Positions 52,714-60,439 of a stretch of 64,000 nucleotides of DNA are shown here, piece after piece. Made by a program: the position numbers and the translations under genes. Where the stretch lies: positions 4,168,501-4,232,500 of the forward strand of contig NZ_CP006644.1 in assembly GCF_000512205.2 (NCBI RefSeq), given 5' to 3'. This DNA comes from Sphingomonas sanxanigenens DSM 19645 = NX02. Lineage in GTDB: Bacteria > Pseudomonadota > Alphaproteobacteria > Sphingomonadales > Sphingomonadaceae. Within the stretch, counting starts at the first letter, position 1, and each line of letters starts with the position of its first letter. The notes under the pieces were generated by a model that ran no database searches, was not told where the DNA came from, and saw only the letters and a list, made by a program, of their open reading frames with translations.

Positions 52714-53126
52714 GGCGCGCCCTTCACGACAAAGGTCGAGCCGTCGTGGCTTCTGACGAGCAATGGCTGCGTTGCGCGCGTCGGTCTGACGACCAGGACG
52801 TCCCGCTGGACGCGAACCGGCCCGATCAGAACCTCAACGGTGATTGGGTCACCCGGACGGTGCAGCGCAAGCATGTCTCGCGGAGGCGCTGCCACCACTT
52901 CGTGCGCAGCGATATCCCGTTGCGCCCTGACGACACCCGACGTGGCATCGAACCAGAAAGCCCTCTCGATCACCGCGGGACAGGTCGTGGGCGCGAGATC
53001 CGCCTCTACCGGGAAGCCGCCACCCGCGAGTGAGCGTACGACCTCGACGCAGCGGTCTGTGGGTGGTGCGCCGGTCATTGCTCCTGCGAGCGCGGCGACT
53101 GCCAGAATGTTCCCCCCCACGATCAT
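52710..53126 (-). CDS. flgA: FlgA-like P-ring assembly chaperone
   Basis: 138 residues with signal peptide, then a short SAF-like domain (FDATSGVVRAQRDIAAHEVVAAPPRDMLALHRPGDPITVEVLIGPVRVQRDVLVVRPTRATQPLLVRSHDGSTFVVKGAP), the FlgA C-terminal pattern. Shorter than enteric FlgA (about 220). Position between flgG and flgH supports the call. Confidence 0.82.
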   Translation of the reverse strand: MIVGGNILAVAALAGAMTGAPPTDRCVEVVRSLAGGGFPVEADLAPTTCPAVIERAFWFDATSGVVRAQRDIAAHEVVAAPPRDMLALHRPGDPITVEVLIGPVRVQRDVLVVRPTRATQPLLVRSHDGSTFVVKGAP

Positions 53127-53128
53127 CG

Positions 53129-53917
53129 TCAGCGTCGCAGACTGTTCGCGATTGCCATAAGCTGGTCACCTGCCTGAACGATCTGCGCGCTGGCTGCATA
53201 GGCGCGCTGCATCAGCAGCAGCGACACCATCTCGTTCGAGAGCTCGACATTCGAGGATTCAAGGCTGCCCTGGATTAGCAGGGCCGCGCCATCCTCGCCC
53301 GGTGCAGCGACCCGCAGATCAGCGTCCAGTGCGACACGATAATAGCCGCCCTCGTCGCGCAGCAGGGCTGACGGATCCCGCACCATCGCGAGGTCGATGC
53401 GACCGATCTCACGCGGCGACTGCTCGTCGCCGAAATTGGCGATGACACTGCCGTCGCGGCCGATCTGGAGCGCCGTCGCGTCGTCAGGAACACTGATCAT
53501 CGCCTTGAGCGGGATACCCTCGACCGTTGCGAGATAGCCATCGCGATCGACCTTGAGCGTGCCTCCGCGCCACAACAAGGTCTCGTTGCCCGGGCCTGCA
53601 AGTTCGATGAAGCCATCGCCGCTCAATGCGATATCCAGCGCGCCGCCCGTCGGTTTCAGATCGCCCTGCTCGAAGACCGGCGCAACCGACGTTGCTGCGA
53701 CGCCAGAAACGGACGGTGAGCGCAGTTTGACCTGGGTGTCCGGATCGACAGCGTCCGCGCGCGCGGTCATCGAGGGCGCATCCACCAGTTCCGTGAAGCG
53801 CACCGCGGATCGCTTGAAGGCGGTCGTGTTGATGTTGGACAGATTGTGAGAGACGATCGCCAGCGCACGCTCATGCGCATTGAGGCCGACCGCTCCGACG
53901 TAAAATGCACCGTTCAT
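53129..53917 (-). CDS. flgG: Distal rod protein FlgG
   Basis: 262 residues, MNGAFYVGAVGLNAHERALAIVSHNLSNINTTAFKRSAVRF at the N-terminus, LDIALSGDGFIELAGP in the middle and a C-terminal SSNVELSNEMVSLLLMQRAYAASAQIVQAGDQLMAIANSLRR. The length matches FlgG (about 260). It forms the distal rod. Followed by flgA. Confidence 0.9.
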   Translation of the reverse strand: MNGAFYVGAVGLNAHERALAIVSHNLSNINTTAFKRSAVRFTELVDAPSMTARADAVDPDTQVKLRSPSVSGVAATSVAPVFEQGDLKPTGGALDIALSGDGFIELAGPGNETLLWRGGTLKVDRDGYLATVEGIPLKAMISVPDDATALQIGRDGSVIANFGDEQSPREIGRIDLAMVRDPSALLRDEGGYYRVALDADLRVAAPGEDGAALLIQGSLESSNVELSNEMVSLLLMQRAYAASAQIVQAGDQLMAIANSLRR

Positions 53918-53919
53918 GT

Positions 53920-54621
53920 TCAGGCCTGCCCGAATGCCGTGATCGCGCGTCCCATGAGGTCATCATAGGTGCTGGCGATGCGTTGACCCGCCTCGGCTCT
54001 TCTCAGCGCCGCCATCATCGCGACCATCTCCGTGCCGGTCGAGACGTTGGACGCCTCGATCATCCGCTGGTGGACCATGGGACGATCGACCGCGATCGCC
54101 TCGACATCCTCGGGCGCGGTGAACGCGCCGTCCCCGATCGGCCGCAGCCGCGAGCGATCGACGAAATCGATGACGCCAAGTCGCCCCACCGGAGCACCGC
54201 CCTCGAGCAAAATTCCGTCGCTGGTGATCTCGATCTGTCCGGAACCAACCCGGATCTCGGCCCCGGTCATATCCGTTACGGCGCGTCCGCTGGCCGTCAA
54301 TCTGCCGTCTGCATCGCGTGAAAACTGGCCGTTGCGGGTATAAAGCGTTTGGTCATTCGACCGCAGCATGAAATAGCCGTCACCCGCAAGCGCGACGTCG
54401 AGCATCGACTCCGTAGAAACGAGTGCCCCCTTCGAATGGTCGATCCGTTCGAAGGATTCTTCGGTCGAATTGTCTGTCTGTCGGGAGTCCAGCAGACGCG
54501 CGAAATCGATCCTTCGCTTGAAACCCGGAGTCGTCCCGTTGGCGATATTGTGGCCGACAATCTCCGCGCTTCGTTCAGCGCGGGAGAGTATGACCCCCGC
54601 TATATCGATTAATGCCCCCAT
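53920..54621 (-). CDS. flgF: Rod protein FlgF
   Basis: 233 residues. ATG 54621 (MGALIDIAGVILSRAERSAEIVGHNIANGTTPGFKRRIDF) is chosen; the frame stays open to 54777. It has the flagellar basal-body rod helix, the LDVALAGDGYFMLRSNDQTLYTRNGQFSRDADGRL core, and a C-terminal IEASNVSTGTEMVAMMAALRRAEAGQR helix. FlgF sits between the proximal and distal rod. It lies 82 bases after flhA. Confidence 0.9.
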   Translation of the reverse strand: MGALIDIAGVILSRAERSAEIVGHNIANGTTPGFKRRIDFARLLDSRQTDNSTEESFERIDHSKGALVSTESMLDVALAGDGYFMLRSNDQTLYTRNGQFSRDADGRLTASGRAVTDMTGAEIRVGSGQIEITSDGILLEGGAPVGRLGVIDFVDRSRLRPIGDGAFTAPEDVEAIAVDRPMVHQRMIEASNVSTGTEMVAMMAALRRAEAGQRIASTYDDLMGRAITAFGQA

Positions 54622-54703
54622 AAATCTGTTGTTTACGCGAGGATATTTCCATTCGCAAGCAGCCATCGCCACGATTGGTCGCATTCTGAAACGCGGAAAA
54701 GCA

Positions 54704-56737
54704 CTATTCGCTGGAGATGACCGCGAACGACTGCAGATCGATCGTATGCGGAATTTCGTTGACCGACAGGACGGCAAGCCTTGGAACGCTTCGGCGCGTA
54801 AACGTCTTGAGATGGCGGCGAATATCGGGACCGCACAGAAGCACCGGCGCCAGTCCCTGGCTGGTCATCGCGTCGGCGTTGGCAGCCAGCTTGCGAACCA
54901 GCTGCTCGGCAAGGCGCGGTTCGATGACGAACATGCCATTGCCGTCACTGCGCCGGATGCTGTCGGAAATCTGCGATTCGATCCGCGGGTTGAGGCTCAG
55001 CACCGACAGCGCGTCATTGTGCCCACGCAGGCTGTGACAGATGCTGTGCGAGAGGCGCTGGCGCACCAACTCGTTGAGTTCCGCCGGATCCTTTGTTCCG
55101 CGTCCGACGTCGGCGAGACTCTCGATGATCAGGTCGATGTTGCGGATCGGAACTTCTTCCGCGAGGAGCGCCTGCAGAACGCGCTGGATATCCGATACCG
55201 ACATGATGGCCGGAATCATCTCCTCGATCAGCCCCGGCTGCCGCGAGCGCACGCCCTCAAGCATCGCGACGACATCGGCGCGCGACAGCAATGTCGGCAT
55301 TTCGACTCGCACCACCTCGCCGAGATGGGTCATCAGCGCGGTGATCGGGTCGACCAATGTGTAGCCGCTGCCGCGCGCCTCATCGCGACTGTCATCGTCG
55401 ATCCATGTTGCGGGAAGGCCGAAGGCAGGATCGCGTGCTTCGATCCCGGCGAGTGGTCTGGCATCGGTCGATGTTCCGCGGATCGCCAGCGTCTTCTCCG
55501 GATAGAGGTGGCCCGAGGCATGGCGCGCGCCGAACAGCGCAATTTCATAATCGTTTGGCGCCAGTGATGCGCCGTCGTGGAACGTGACGGCGGGAAAGGT
55601 AAAACCCGTGGATTTCTCCTGCTGGACCCTCAGTGCCGCGATGCGTTCGCTCAACACCGCCTTGTAGCTTTGCCAATGGGCGCTCAAATCGCGGCCGAGA
55701 AGTATTTCGATCGGTGGCGGCGCGCGCATGTCGCCCTGCTCGGTGGCTTCCTGCTCGCCTTCATCGAAGAGCGCGGTTTCGGCGGCTTCCGTCCGCCGGC
55801 GCAGCGTGAACCACAACGCCGCCATCAGCGCCATCAGGATCAGGATCGGCCATTTCGGCATTCCTGGAAGGGCGAGCAGGATGAGCAGCGCGGTGATCAC
55901 GATGAGCGGAATCTTGGGCACCGAGGTCAGCTGCCGCAGCACCTCGGTGCTGAGTTGTCGGTCCGACGCGGAACGCGTCACGATAATGCCGGTCGCGACC
56001 GATATGATCAGCGCCGGCACCTGCGTGACGATGCCATCGCCGATCGTCAGCAAGGTGAAGGTCTGAAGTGCCTTATACCAGCCGAGCCCGAGCTGGGCGA
56101 CGCCGATGATCCAGCCGGCGAAGATGTTGATCAGCAGGATGATGATACCGGCGATGGCGTCGCCCTTCACGAATTTGCTGGCGCCGTCCATCGCGCCGTA
56201 GAAGGACGCTTCCTTCTCGAGATTGGCACGCCGGCGCTTGGCTTCGTTCTGGTCGATCAGCCCCATGTTGAGATCGGCGTCGATGCTCATCTGCTGGCCG
56301 GGGACGGAGTCGAGCACGAAGCGTGCGGCCACTTCCGAGACGCGTTGCGCGCCCGACGTTACGACGATGTACTGCACCACGACGAGAATGAAGAACACCA
56401 CCAGGCCGACGATGAAACTGCCCTGCACCGCGAAGCTGCCGATCGAATCGATGACATCGCCCGCGTGCGCCTGGGTCAGGATCAGCCGCGTCGCCGCGAC
56501 GTTGAGCGAAAGCCGAAACAATGTCCCGACCAGCAGCAGGGAGGGGAAGGTGGAGAATTCAACGGGCTTCTCGACGTAGAAGGTCAGCAGCAGGATCGTG
56601 AGCGCGAGCGCGAAGTTCATGATGATGAACATGTCCAGCATTGCCGGCGGAATCGGCGCGAACAGGATCATCAGGATCGCGAGCACGGCCCCCACGAGAA
56701 ACAGGTCTTGGTTCTTGCCGACGGCGGTCGCGAACAT
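54704..56737 (-). CDS. flhA: Flagellar export gate protein FlhA
   Basis: 677 residues. It has the N-terminal membrane domain with the FHIPEP-type region (VEFSTFPSLLLVGTLFRLSLNVAATRLIL..., VVVQYIVVTSGAQRVSEVAARFVLDSVPGQQMSIDADLNMGLIDQNEAKRRRANLEKEASFYGAMDGASKFVKGDAIAG), and a large cytoplasmic C-terminal domain. The length is normal. FlhA forms the nonameric ring that receives export substrates. Confidence 0.97.
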   Translation of the reverse strand: MFATAVGKNQDLFLVGAVLAILMILFAPIPPAMLDMFIIMNFALALTILLLTFYVEKPVEFSTFPSLLLVGTLFRLSLNVAATRLILTQAHAGDVIDSIGSFAVQGSFIVGLVVFFILVVVQYIVVTSGAQRVSEVAARFVLDSVPGQQMSIDADLNMGLIDQNEAKRRRANLEKEASFYGAMDGASKFVKGDAIAGIIILLINIFAGWIIGVAQLGLGWYKALQTFTLLTIGDGIVTQVPALIISVATGIIVTRSASDRQLSTEVLRQLTSVPKIPLIVITALLILLALPGMPKWPILILMALMAALWFTLRRRTEAAETALFDEGEQEATEQGDMRAPPPIEILLGRDLSAHWQSYKAVLSERIAALRVQQEKSTGFTFPAVTFHDGASLAPNDYEIALFGARHASGHLYPEKTLAIRGTSTDARPLAGIEARDPAFGLPATWIDDDSRDEARGSGYTLVDPITALMTHLGEVVRVEMPTLLSRADVVAMLEGVRSRQPGLIEEMIPAIMSVSDIQRVLQALLAEEVPIRNIDLIIESLADVGRGTKDPAELNELVRQRLSHSICHSLRGHNDALSVLSLNPRIESQISDSIRRSDGNGMFVIEPRLAEQLVRKLAANADAMTSQGLAPVLLCGPDIRRHLKTFTRRSVPRLAVLSVNEIPHTIDLQSFAVISSE

Positions 56738-56755
56738 CGAGTGGCTCTTCTCTGG

Positions 56756-57808
56756 TCAGTGCTGCGTGGCAGGCAAAGCGCGGTAATGCGCGGCAACCGG
56801 GCGGTAGAGATCTTCGGGGATCATGCGGTCGAGCGCGCCCCGGCGGAAAAGGGCTCTCGCAAGTACGGGATCCTCGATGATTATCACCCCATGGAGGAAG
56901 GCGAGCCGACGCAGCCGCAGAGCGATGGCATTGCTACCCCGTGCCACGATCAATGGCGCCGTATCCCGGTTGCGATCGTAGCGCAGCGCGACGGCATAGT
57001 GGATCGGGTTCACGACGAGCATATCGGCACCCCGGATCCCACGCAGACTCTGGCTGAGCTTGACGAACTCGGCGTGCAATTGCTTCCGCCGTTGCTTGAG
57101 CCGCGGCTCGCCTTCGCGTTCGCGATGCTCGCGGCGCACTTCGCGTCGGCTCATCCGCATCTTCTTTGTGAAATCGCGGCGGACGATCAACTGATCGAAG
57201 ACGACGAACAGCAGCGCGATGAGCGTGAACCACGCCAGGAGGCGCAGCCCCGTATGATGGAGCTCGGCCGCGAGGTGGAACGCGTCCGGCATCGCAAGGA
57301 CGTGCATCCGCACCTGATCGATCACCATCCATGCGACGGTCGCATAAACGGCAAGCTTCACGACATTCTTGGCGGTTTCGATCAGCATCCGCATGGAGAA
57401 GATGCGCTTCAGACCCTTCGCCGGGTTCAGCTTGCTGAAATCGGGCTTGAGCGGCTTGGCCGAGAACACCACCCCTGTCTGGATCAACTCGAGCAGCAAC
57501 GCGACGCCAAAGACGCTGGCGGCCAGCGTCAGAACCGGACCCATCACATCGACGGCGGTGCCGGAGATGGTATGAAGGATCGCGCCCCGGTCGGGCGAGC
57601 TCGTTCCGACGAATGCCTCGCGCATCGCCCGCGCCATTGCCTCGACGAAGCGTTCGCCCGACAGCCAGAACACAAGCAATCCGGCCGCGAGCGTGGCGAA
57701 GAAGCCGAGATCCATGCCGCGCGCAACCTGACCCTGCTCGCGCGCCTTGCGCAGCTTGTGCTGGCTTGGCAGCTCGGACTTGTCCTGTTCTGATTCCTCG
57801 CCGCTCAT
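56756..57808 (-). CDS. flhB: Flagellar export switch protein FlhB with NPIH cleavage motif
   Basis: 350 residues: SELPSQHKLRKAREQGQVARGMDLGFF (FlhB start), four membrane segments, and the cytoplasmic part. The autocleavage motif, normally Asn-Pro-Thr-His, reads Asn-Pro-Ile-His at residues 267-270 (VVNPIHYAVALRY). Autocleavage after Asn switches export from hook to filament proteins. The Asn and Pro are kept, but the Thr to Ile change may alter cleavage. The C-terminus (PLARALFRRGALDRMIPEDLYRPVAAHYRAL-like) is conserved. Starts four bases inside fliR. Confidence 0.95.
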   Translation of the reverse strand: MSGEESEQDKSELPSQHKLRKAREQGQVARGMDLGFFATLAAGLLVFWLSGERFVEAMARAMREAFVGTSSPDRGAILHTISGTAVDVMGPVLTLAASVFGVALLLELIQTGVVFSAKPLKPDFSKLNPAKGLKRIFSMRMLIETAKNVVKLAVYATVAWMVIDQVRMHVLAMPDAFHLAAELHHTGLRLLAWFTLIALLFVVFDQLIVRRDFTKKMRMSRREVRREHREREGEPRLKQRRKQLHAEFVKLSQSLRGIRGADMLVVNPIHYAVALRYDRNRDTAPLIVARGSNAIALRLRRLAFLHGVIIIEDPVLARALFRRGALDRMIPEDLYRPVAAHYRALPATQH

Positions 57809-58563
57809 GCAAGCCTCGGTATCGCTTCGAGCATCATCGCGACGAACCGGACGAACAGGCTACCGCCGACCGCGAATGTCGCCGGCAGTGTGAGGAGCAG
57901 CAGGATCGTCTTGACCTGGAAGCCGAGCACCAGGACATTCATCTGCGGGACGGTTCGCGAGAGGAGCGAGATCGCAAGGTCGGCAATGAACATGACGAGG
58001 ATGACCGCTCCGCCGATGCCAAACGCGGCGGTAGCTGCAGCGCCGAGCAGCGCACCGGCGGCGGCCGGTGAATAGGTCATCGCATAGGCGCCCAGGGGAA
58101 CGGCATCGAGCGACGCGGCGAGGATCCGCAGCAGGTCATGATGGCCGTCGAGCGCGAAGAAGATGGCGCCGACCGTGTAAACGAAGAGGGTTCCGACCAG
58201 TGGCGTTTGGCCTCGGGTCGTCGGATCGATCAGCAGCGAGAGGCCGAAGCCGGCCTGGATGTCGATCGTGCGGCCGATGATGTAGAGGCCCGAGAAGGAG
58301 AGGTGGAGCGCGGTTGCGAAAAGGCCGCCCAGGATGAGCTCACGGGCGGCTGCTGCGGCGATTGCGCCCGATTGCAAACTTGTGGGAATGAGTTCCGGGC
58401 GGCCCGAAATGAGACAGGCGGCCAGTCCCATTCCGAACAGCGCGCGCGGGAGCGCCGGAACCCGGATGAGCGCAAAAGGTGGAGCGAATGACAGGGCAGG
58501 GGCGACGCGCAGGCTCATCAGCATGCACCCGACGATCCAGTCCGTCAGTTCCGTCGACGGCAT
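57805..58563 (-). CDS. fliR: Flagellar export gate protein FliR
   Basis: 252 residues with six hydrophobic segments (LRVAPALSFAPPFALIRVPALPRALFGMGLAACLIS, LILGGLFATALHLSFSGLYIIGRTIDIQAGFGLSLLIDPTTRGQTPLVGTLFVYTVGAIFFALDGHHDLLRIL). FliR closes the FliP-FliQ gate. The start is five bases after fliQ and the end overlaps flhB. Confidence 0.94.
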   Translation of the reverse strand: MPSTELTDWIVGCMLMSLRVAPALSFAPPFALIRVPALPRALFGMGLAACLISGRPELIPTSLQSGAIAAAAARELILGGLFATALHLSFSGLYIIGRTIDIQAGFGLSLLIDPTTRGQTPLVGTLFVYTVGAIFFALDGHHDLLRILAASLDAVPLGAYAMTYSPAAAGALLGAAATAAFGIGGAVILVMFIADLAISLLSRTVPQMNVLVLGFQVKTILLLLTLPATFAVGGSLFVRFVAMMLEAIPRLA

Positions 58564-58567
58564 GAGA

Positions 58568-58837
58568 TCAGCCCGCGACCTCGGGTATCTTCAGCAGAAC
58601 CGAGATCGCAAACTGCCGTACGTGCTCGAGCATCCAGGGCCCGAGCAGAATCAGTACGGCCGCGGAGGCTGCGAGCTTGGGCACATAGCTGAGGGTCATC
58701 TCCTGCAACTGCGTGGCGACCTGCAGGACGCTGATGGCGAGGCCGATGATTAGGGCGGCAGCCAGGATCGGGCCTGCCACGATCAGACTCGTCCACAGCA
58801 GCGCGTTCATCAGATCAAGAGCCTGATCAGCATTCAT
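58568..58837 (-). CDS. fliQ: Flagellar export gate protein FliQ; first gene of the operon
   Basis: 89 residues, two membrane helices (NALLWTSLIVAGPILAAALIIGLAISVLQVATQLQEMTLSYVPKLAASAAVLILLGPWMLEHVRQF). ATG 58837 (MNADQALDL) gives the typical FliQ length; the frame remains open to ATG 58870, but neither start has a clear ribosome site. As the 5'-most gene, its upstream region (58840-58940) should hold the operon promoter, though I see no convincing sigma-28 or sigma-54 box. Confidence 0.93.
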   Translation of the reverse strand: MNADQALDLMNALLWTSLIVAGPILAAALIIGLAISVLQVATQLQEMTLSYVPKLAASAAVLILLGPWMLEHVRQFAISVLLKIPEVAG

Positions 58838-58941
58838 GCGTTTGAGAGTCCCCCAACTCAGGCCGGCCATATGCGACCGAAAAAGCCAGAAATCAATCGT
58901 TAGCTGAACGACCGCGGGTCAGGAACGGAGTGTTCTCTCTT

Positions 58942-59027
58942 TGAAGCGTCCCGGGTTTTCCGGATGCTCTGAGCTGTGAGAAGGAGCGTCCGGTATGAGC
59001 AAGCTGGAAAACAAAATGTCGCCTTAG
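58942..59027 (+). mobile_element. IS3-type left-end remnant
   Basis: TGAAGCGTCCCGGGTTTTCC at 58942-58961 resembles an IS3-group terminal repeat. It is followed by GAAGGAGCG and ATG 58995, which begins a ten-codon frame MSKLENKMSP ending in TAG. Only the end and first codons remain, so this is a relic. The resemblance is by eye and weak beyond the first about 20 bases. Confidence 0.45.
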
Positions 59028-59045
59028 GTCCGTGATCGAGTGGTG

Positions 59046-59423
59046 TTATTGGTTGGCGAGCATTGTGCTGATTGCGGCTCGGAGTGTGAGGCGATGAATT
59101 CGATTGACTCGAAGATCTTCGTCATCGTCCAACCTGGAGCGCACGAACAAGCCGGCACGGCAGTCACATGACAACTCGCCTTCATTGGCCCCTGTTGCCG
59201 CGCTGGGTTCACCATCGGTAAGTGTGTTGTCCGTCGACTCGGCCGCGCGGACCGGGCTGCCGCCTACCCCGCAAGCACACCGCACATCGTACAGCCGCGC
59301 GTCAGTCGATCCATAGAGCGGCTGTTCCTTGAACCGGCGCGCGAGCAACGCAACCGAATTCTTGTTGAAGTCGAGCAACGATCCTTCCAGCCCGATGACC
59401 GGCTTCTGCGTTCCGGCCGCCAA
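59046..59423 (-). CDS. Unassigned ORF in the scar region
   Basis: 125 codons opening at a TTG, LAAGTQKPVIGLEGSLLDFNKNSVALLARRFKEQPLYGSTDARLYDVRC and ending NRIHRLTLRAAISTMLANQ. Codon use looks more like coding than random, and no family is recognised. A TAA two codons upstream of the TTG means that any N-terminal part would lie in another frame (59264-59698, - strand), suggesting a frameshifted remnant. Treat as uncertain. Confidence 0.3.
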   Translation of the reverse strand: MAAGTQKPVIGLEGSLLDFNKNSVALLARRFKEQPLYGSTDARLYDVRCACGVGGSPVRAAESTDNTLTDGEPSAATGANEGELSCDCRAGLFVRSRLDDDEDLRVNRIHRLTLRAAISTMLANQ

Positions 59424-59845
59424 TCGTTAGGCAAGGTCGGGGAGGAGCGGCGCCGCGATCGTTGGCTCAGATCGGCTGAGTTCTTCGCCCGGGAAGCATC
59501 CGCATGGCGACGGGCTACCAAACGCGCCGCCCGAGTGCAGTCGGCCAACCTTGGCATCGAAGGCGGTGAGTGGTCTCCTCCTGCATCGCCGACCTGCACG
59601 AACTCGCCTTGCGGGGCCAGGCAGGACGGTACGCTCGCCAACAGTTTGCCTCCAACGCCCTCAAGGATGAGAACCTCCCGGAAAGGCACCACCGACACGG
59701 CACGGAGGCTTGCCTGACTTCTTTACGCGCAGTGCGATGGTGGTTCGCGCTTGTTGTTCGCGCGCCTGATAGGGACGGGCTTCTGGCGATTGTTCGCCAT
59801 TGGGCCACCGAAAGATTTGGCGACGAACGCGGTTTGCCAAGGTGA
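59424..59845. other. Scar region with conflicting ORFs, no gene supported
   Basis: Both strands show medium-length frames. The - strand frame 59264-59698 begins MSVVPFREVLILEGVGGKLLASVPSCLAPQGEFVQVGDAGG and the + strand frame 59570-59845 begins MVSSCIADLHELALRGQAGR. None shows a known motif. This is likely degraded mobile-element DNA between the flagellar operon and the integrase relic. Confidence 0.3.
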
Positions 59846-60439
59846 TATCTTGCCGACGCCAGGGTTCGCGCCGCCAAACCGCGCCCGAAACCCTATAAAC
59901 CAACCGATGCCAGCCGCCTCTACCTGCTGGTCACGCCCGGCGGTGGCAAGCTGTGGCGCTGGAACTACGAGTATGATGGCAAACAGAAGGATATGGCCTT
60001 CGGAGCTTATCCGCGCGTCTCGCTGGCGGACGCCCGTGAAAAGCGCGACGAAGCCTGGTCCATGCTGTGCGACGGACGGGATCCCAATGTCGCGAAGCGT
60101 CCGAAGGTCGAGGCGAACATCGAGGCCTCACGCCAGACGTTCGAGCGGGTGGCTCGCGAGTGGCACGGAAATGCGAAGGCTCAGTGGGCAGCGATCCATG
60201 CCAGCGACATCATCCGCAGCCTCGAGCGCGATGTTTTTCCAAGGATCGGCTCCCTGCCGATCGCGCAACTCACCCCGCCGCTTATCCTCGGCGTCCTGCG
60301 GGAGATCGTCGCCACCGGCCATATTCTCTCGTTCGCACGCACCGTGATCCGAAATCCCGACAGAAAAAGGCCAGCCGTTCGGCGGGCGAACGGCTGGCCG
60401 AGAAAGCTACGCCCGGAGAAGGGAGATCAGAAGGCGTAG
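59846..60439 (+). pseudogene. Truncated DUF4102-type tyrosine integrase
   Basis: From 59855 the frame reads DARVRAAKPRPKPYKPTDASRLYLLVTPGGGKLWRWNYEYDGKQKDMAFGAYPRVSLADAREKRDEA, the arm-binding domain of P4/CP4-type integrases. It continues into the core-binding domain (FERVAREWHGNAKAQWAAIHASDIIRSLERDVFPRIGSLPIAQLTPPLILGVLREIVATG). TGA at 59843-59845 blocks the start, no ATG precedes the conserved part, and the catalytic domain (Arg-His-Arg-Tyr) is missing after about 60330. Both ends are therefore lost. It marks the former edge of an integrated element. Confidence 0.88.
60364..60399 (-). terminator. Strong rho-independent terminator of the receptor gene
   Basis: A perfect 13-bp stem (GGCCAGCCGTTCG at 60369-60381 with its complement at 60387-60399) with a 5-base loop, followed on the - strand by five Ts (60368-60364). 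It lies 28 bases after the stop of the TonB-dependent receptor gene. It also lies inside the relic integrase frame. Confidence 0.9.

Noticed and set aside
44000..58000. Long + strand ORFs opposite flagellar genes (for example 46668-47948, 55577-57793)
   Set aside because: Arg/Gly/Asp/His-rich translations typical of antisense frames in high-GC DNA; the - strand genes are clear flagellar proteins.
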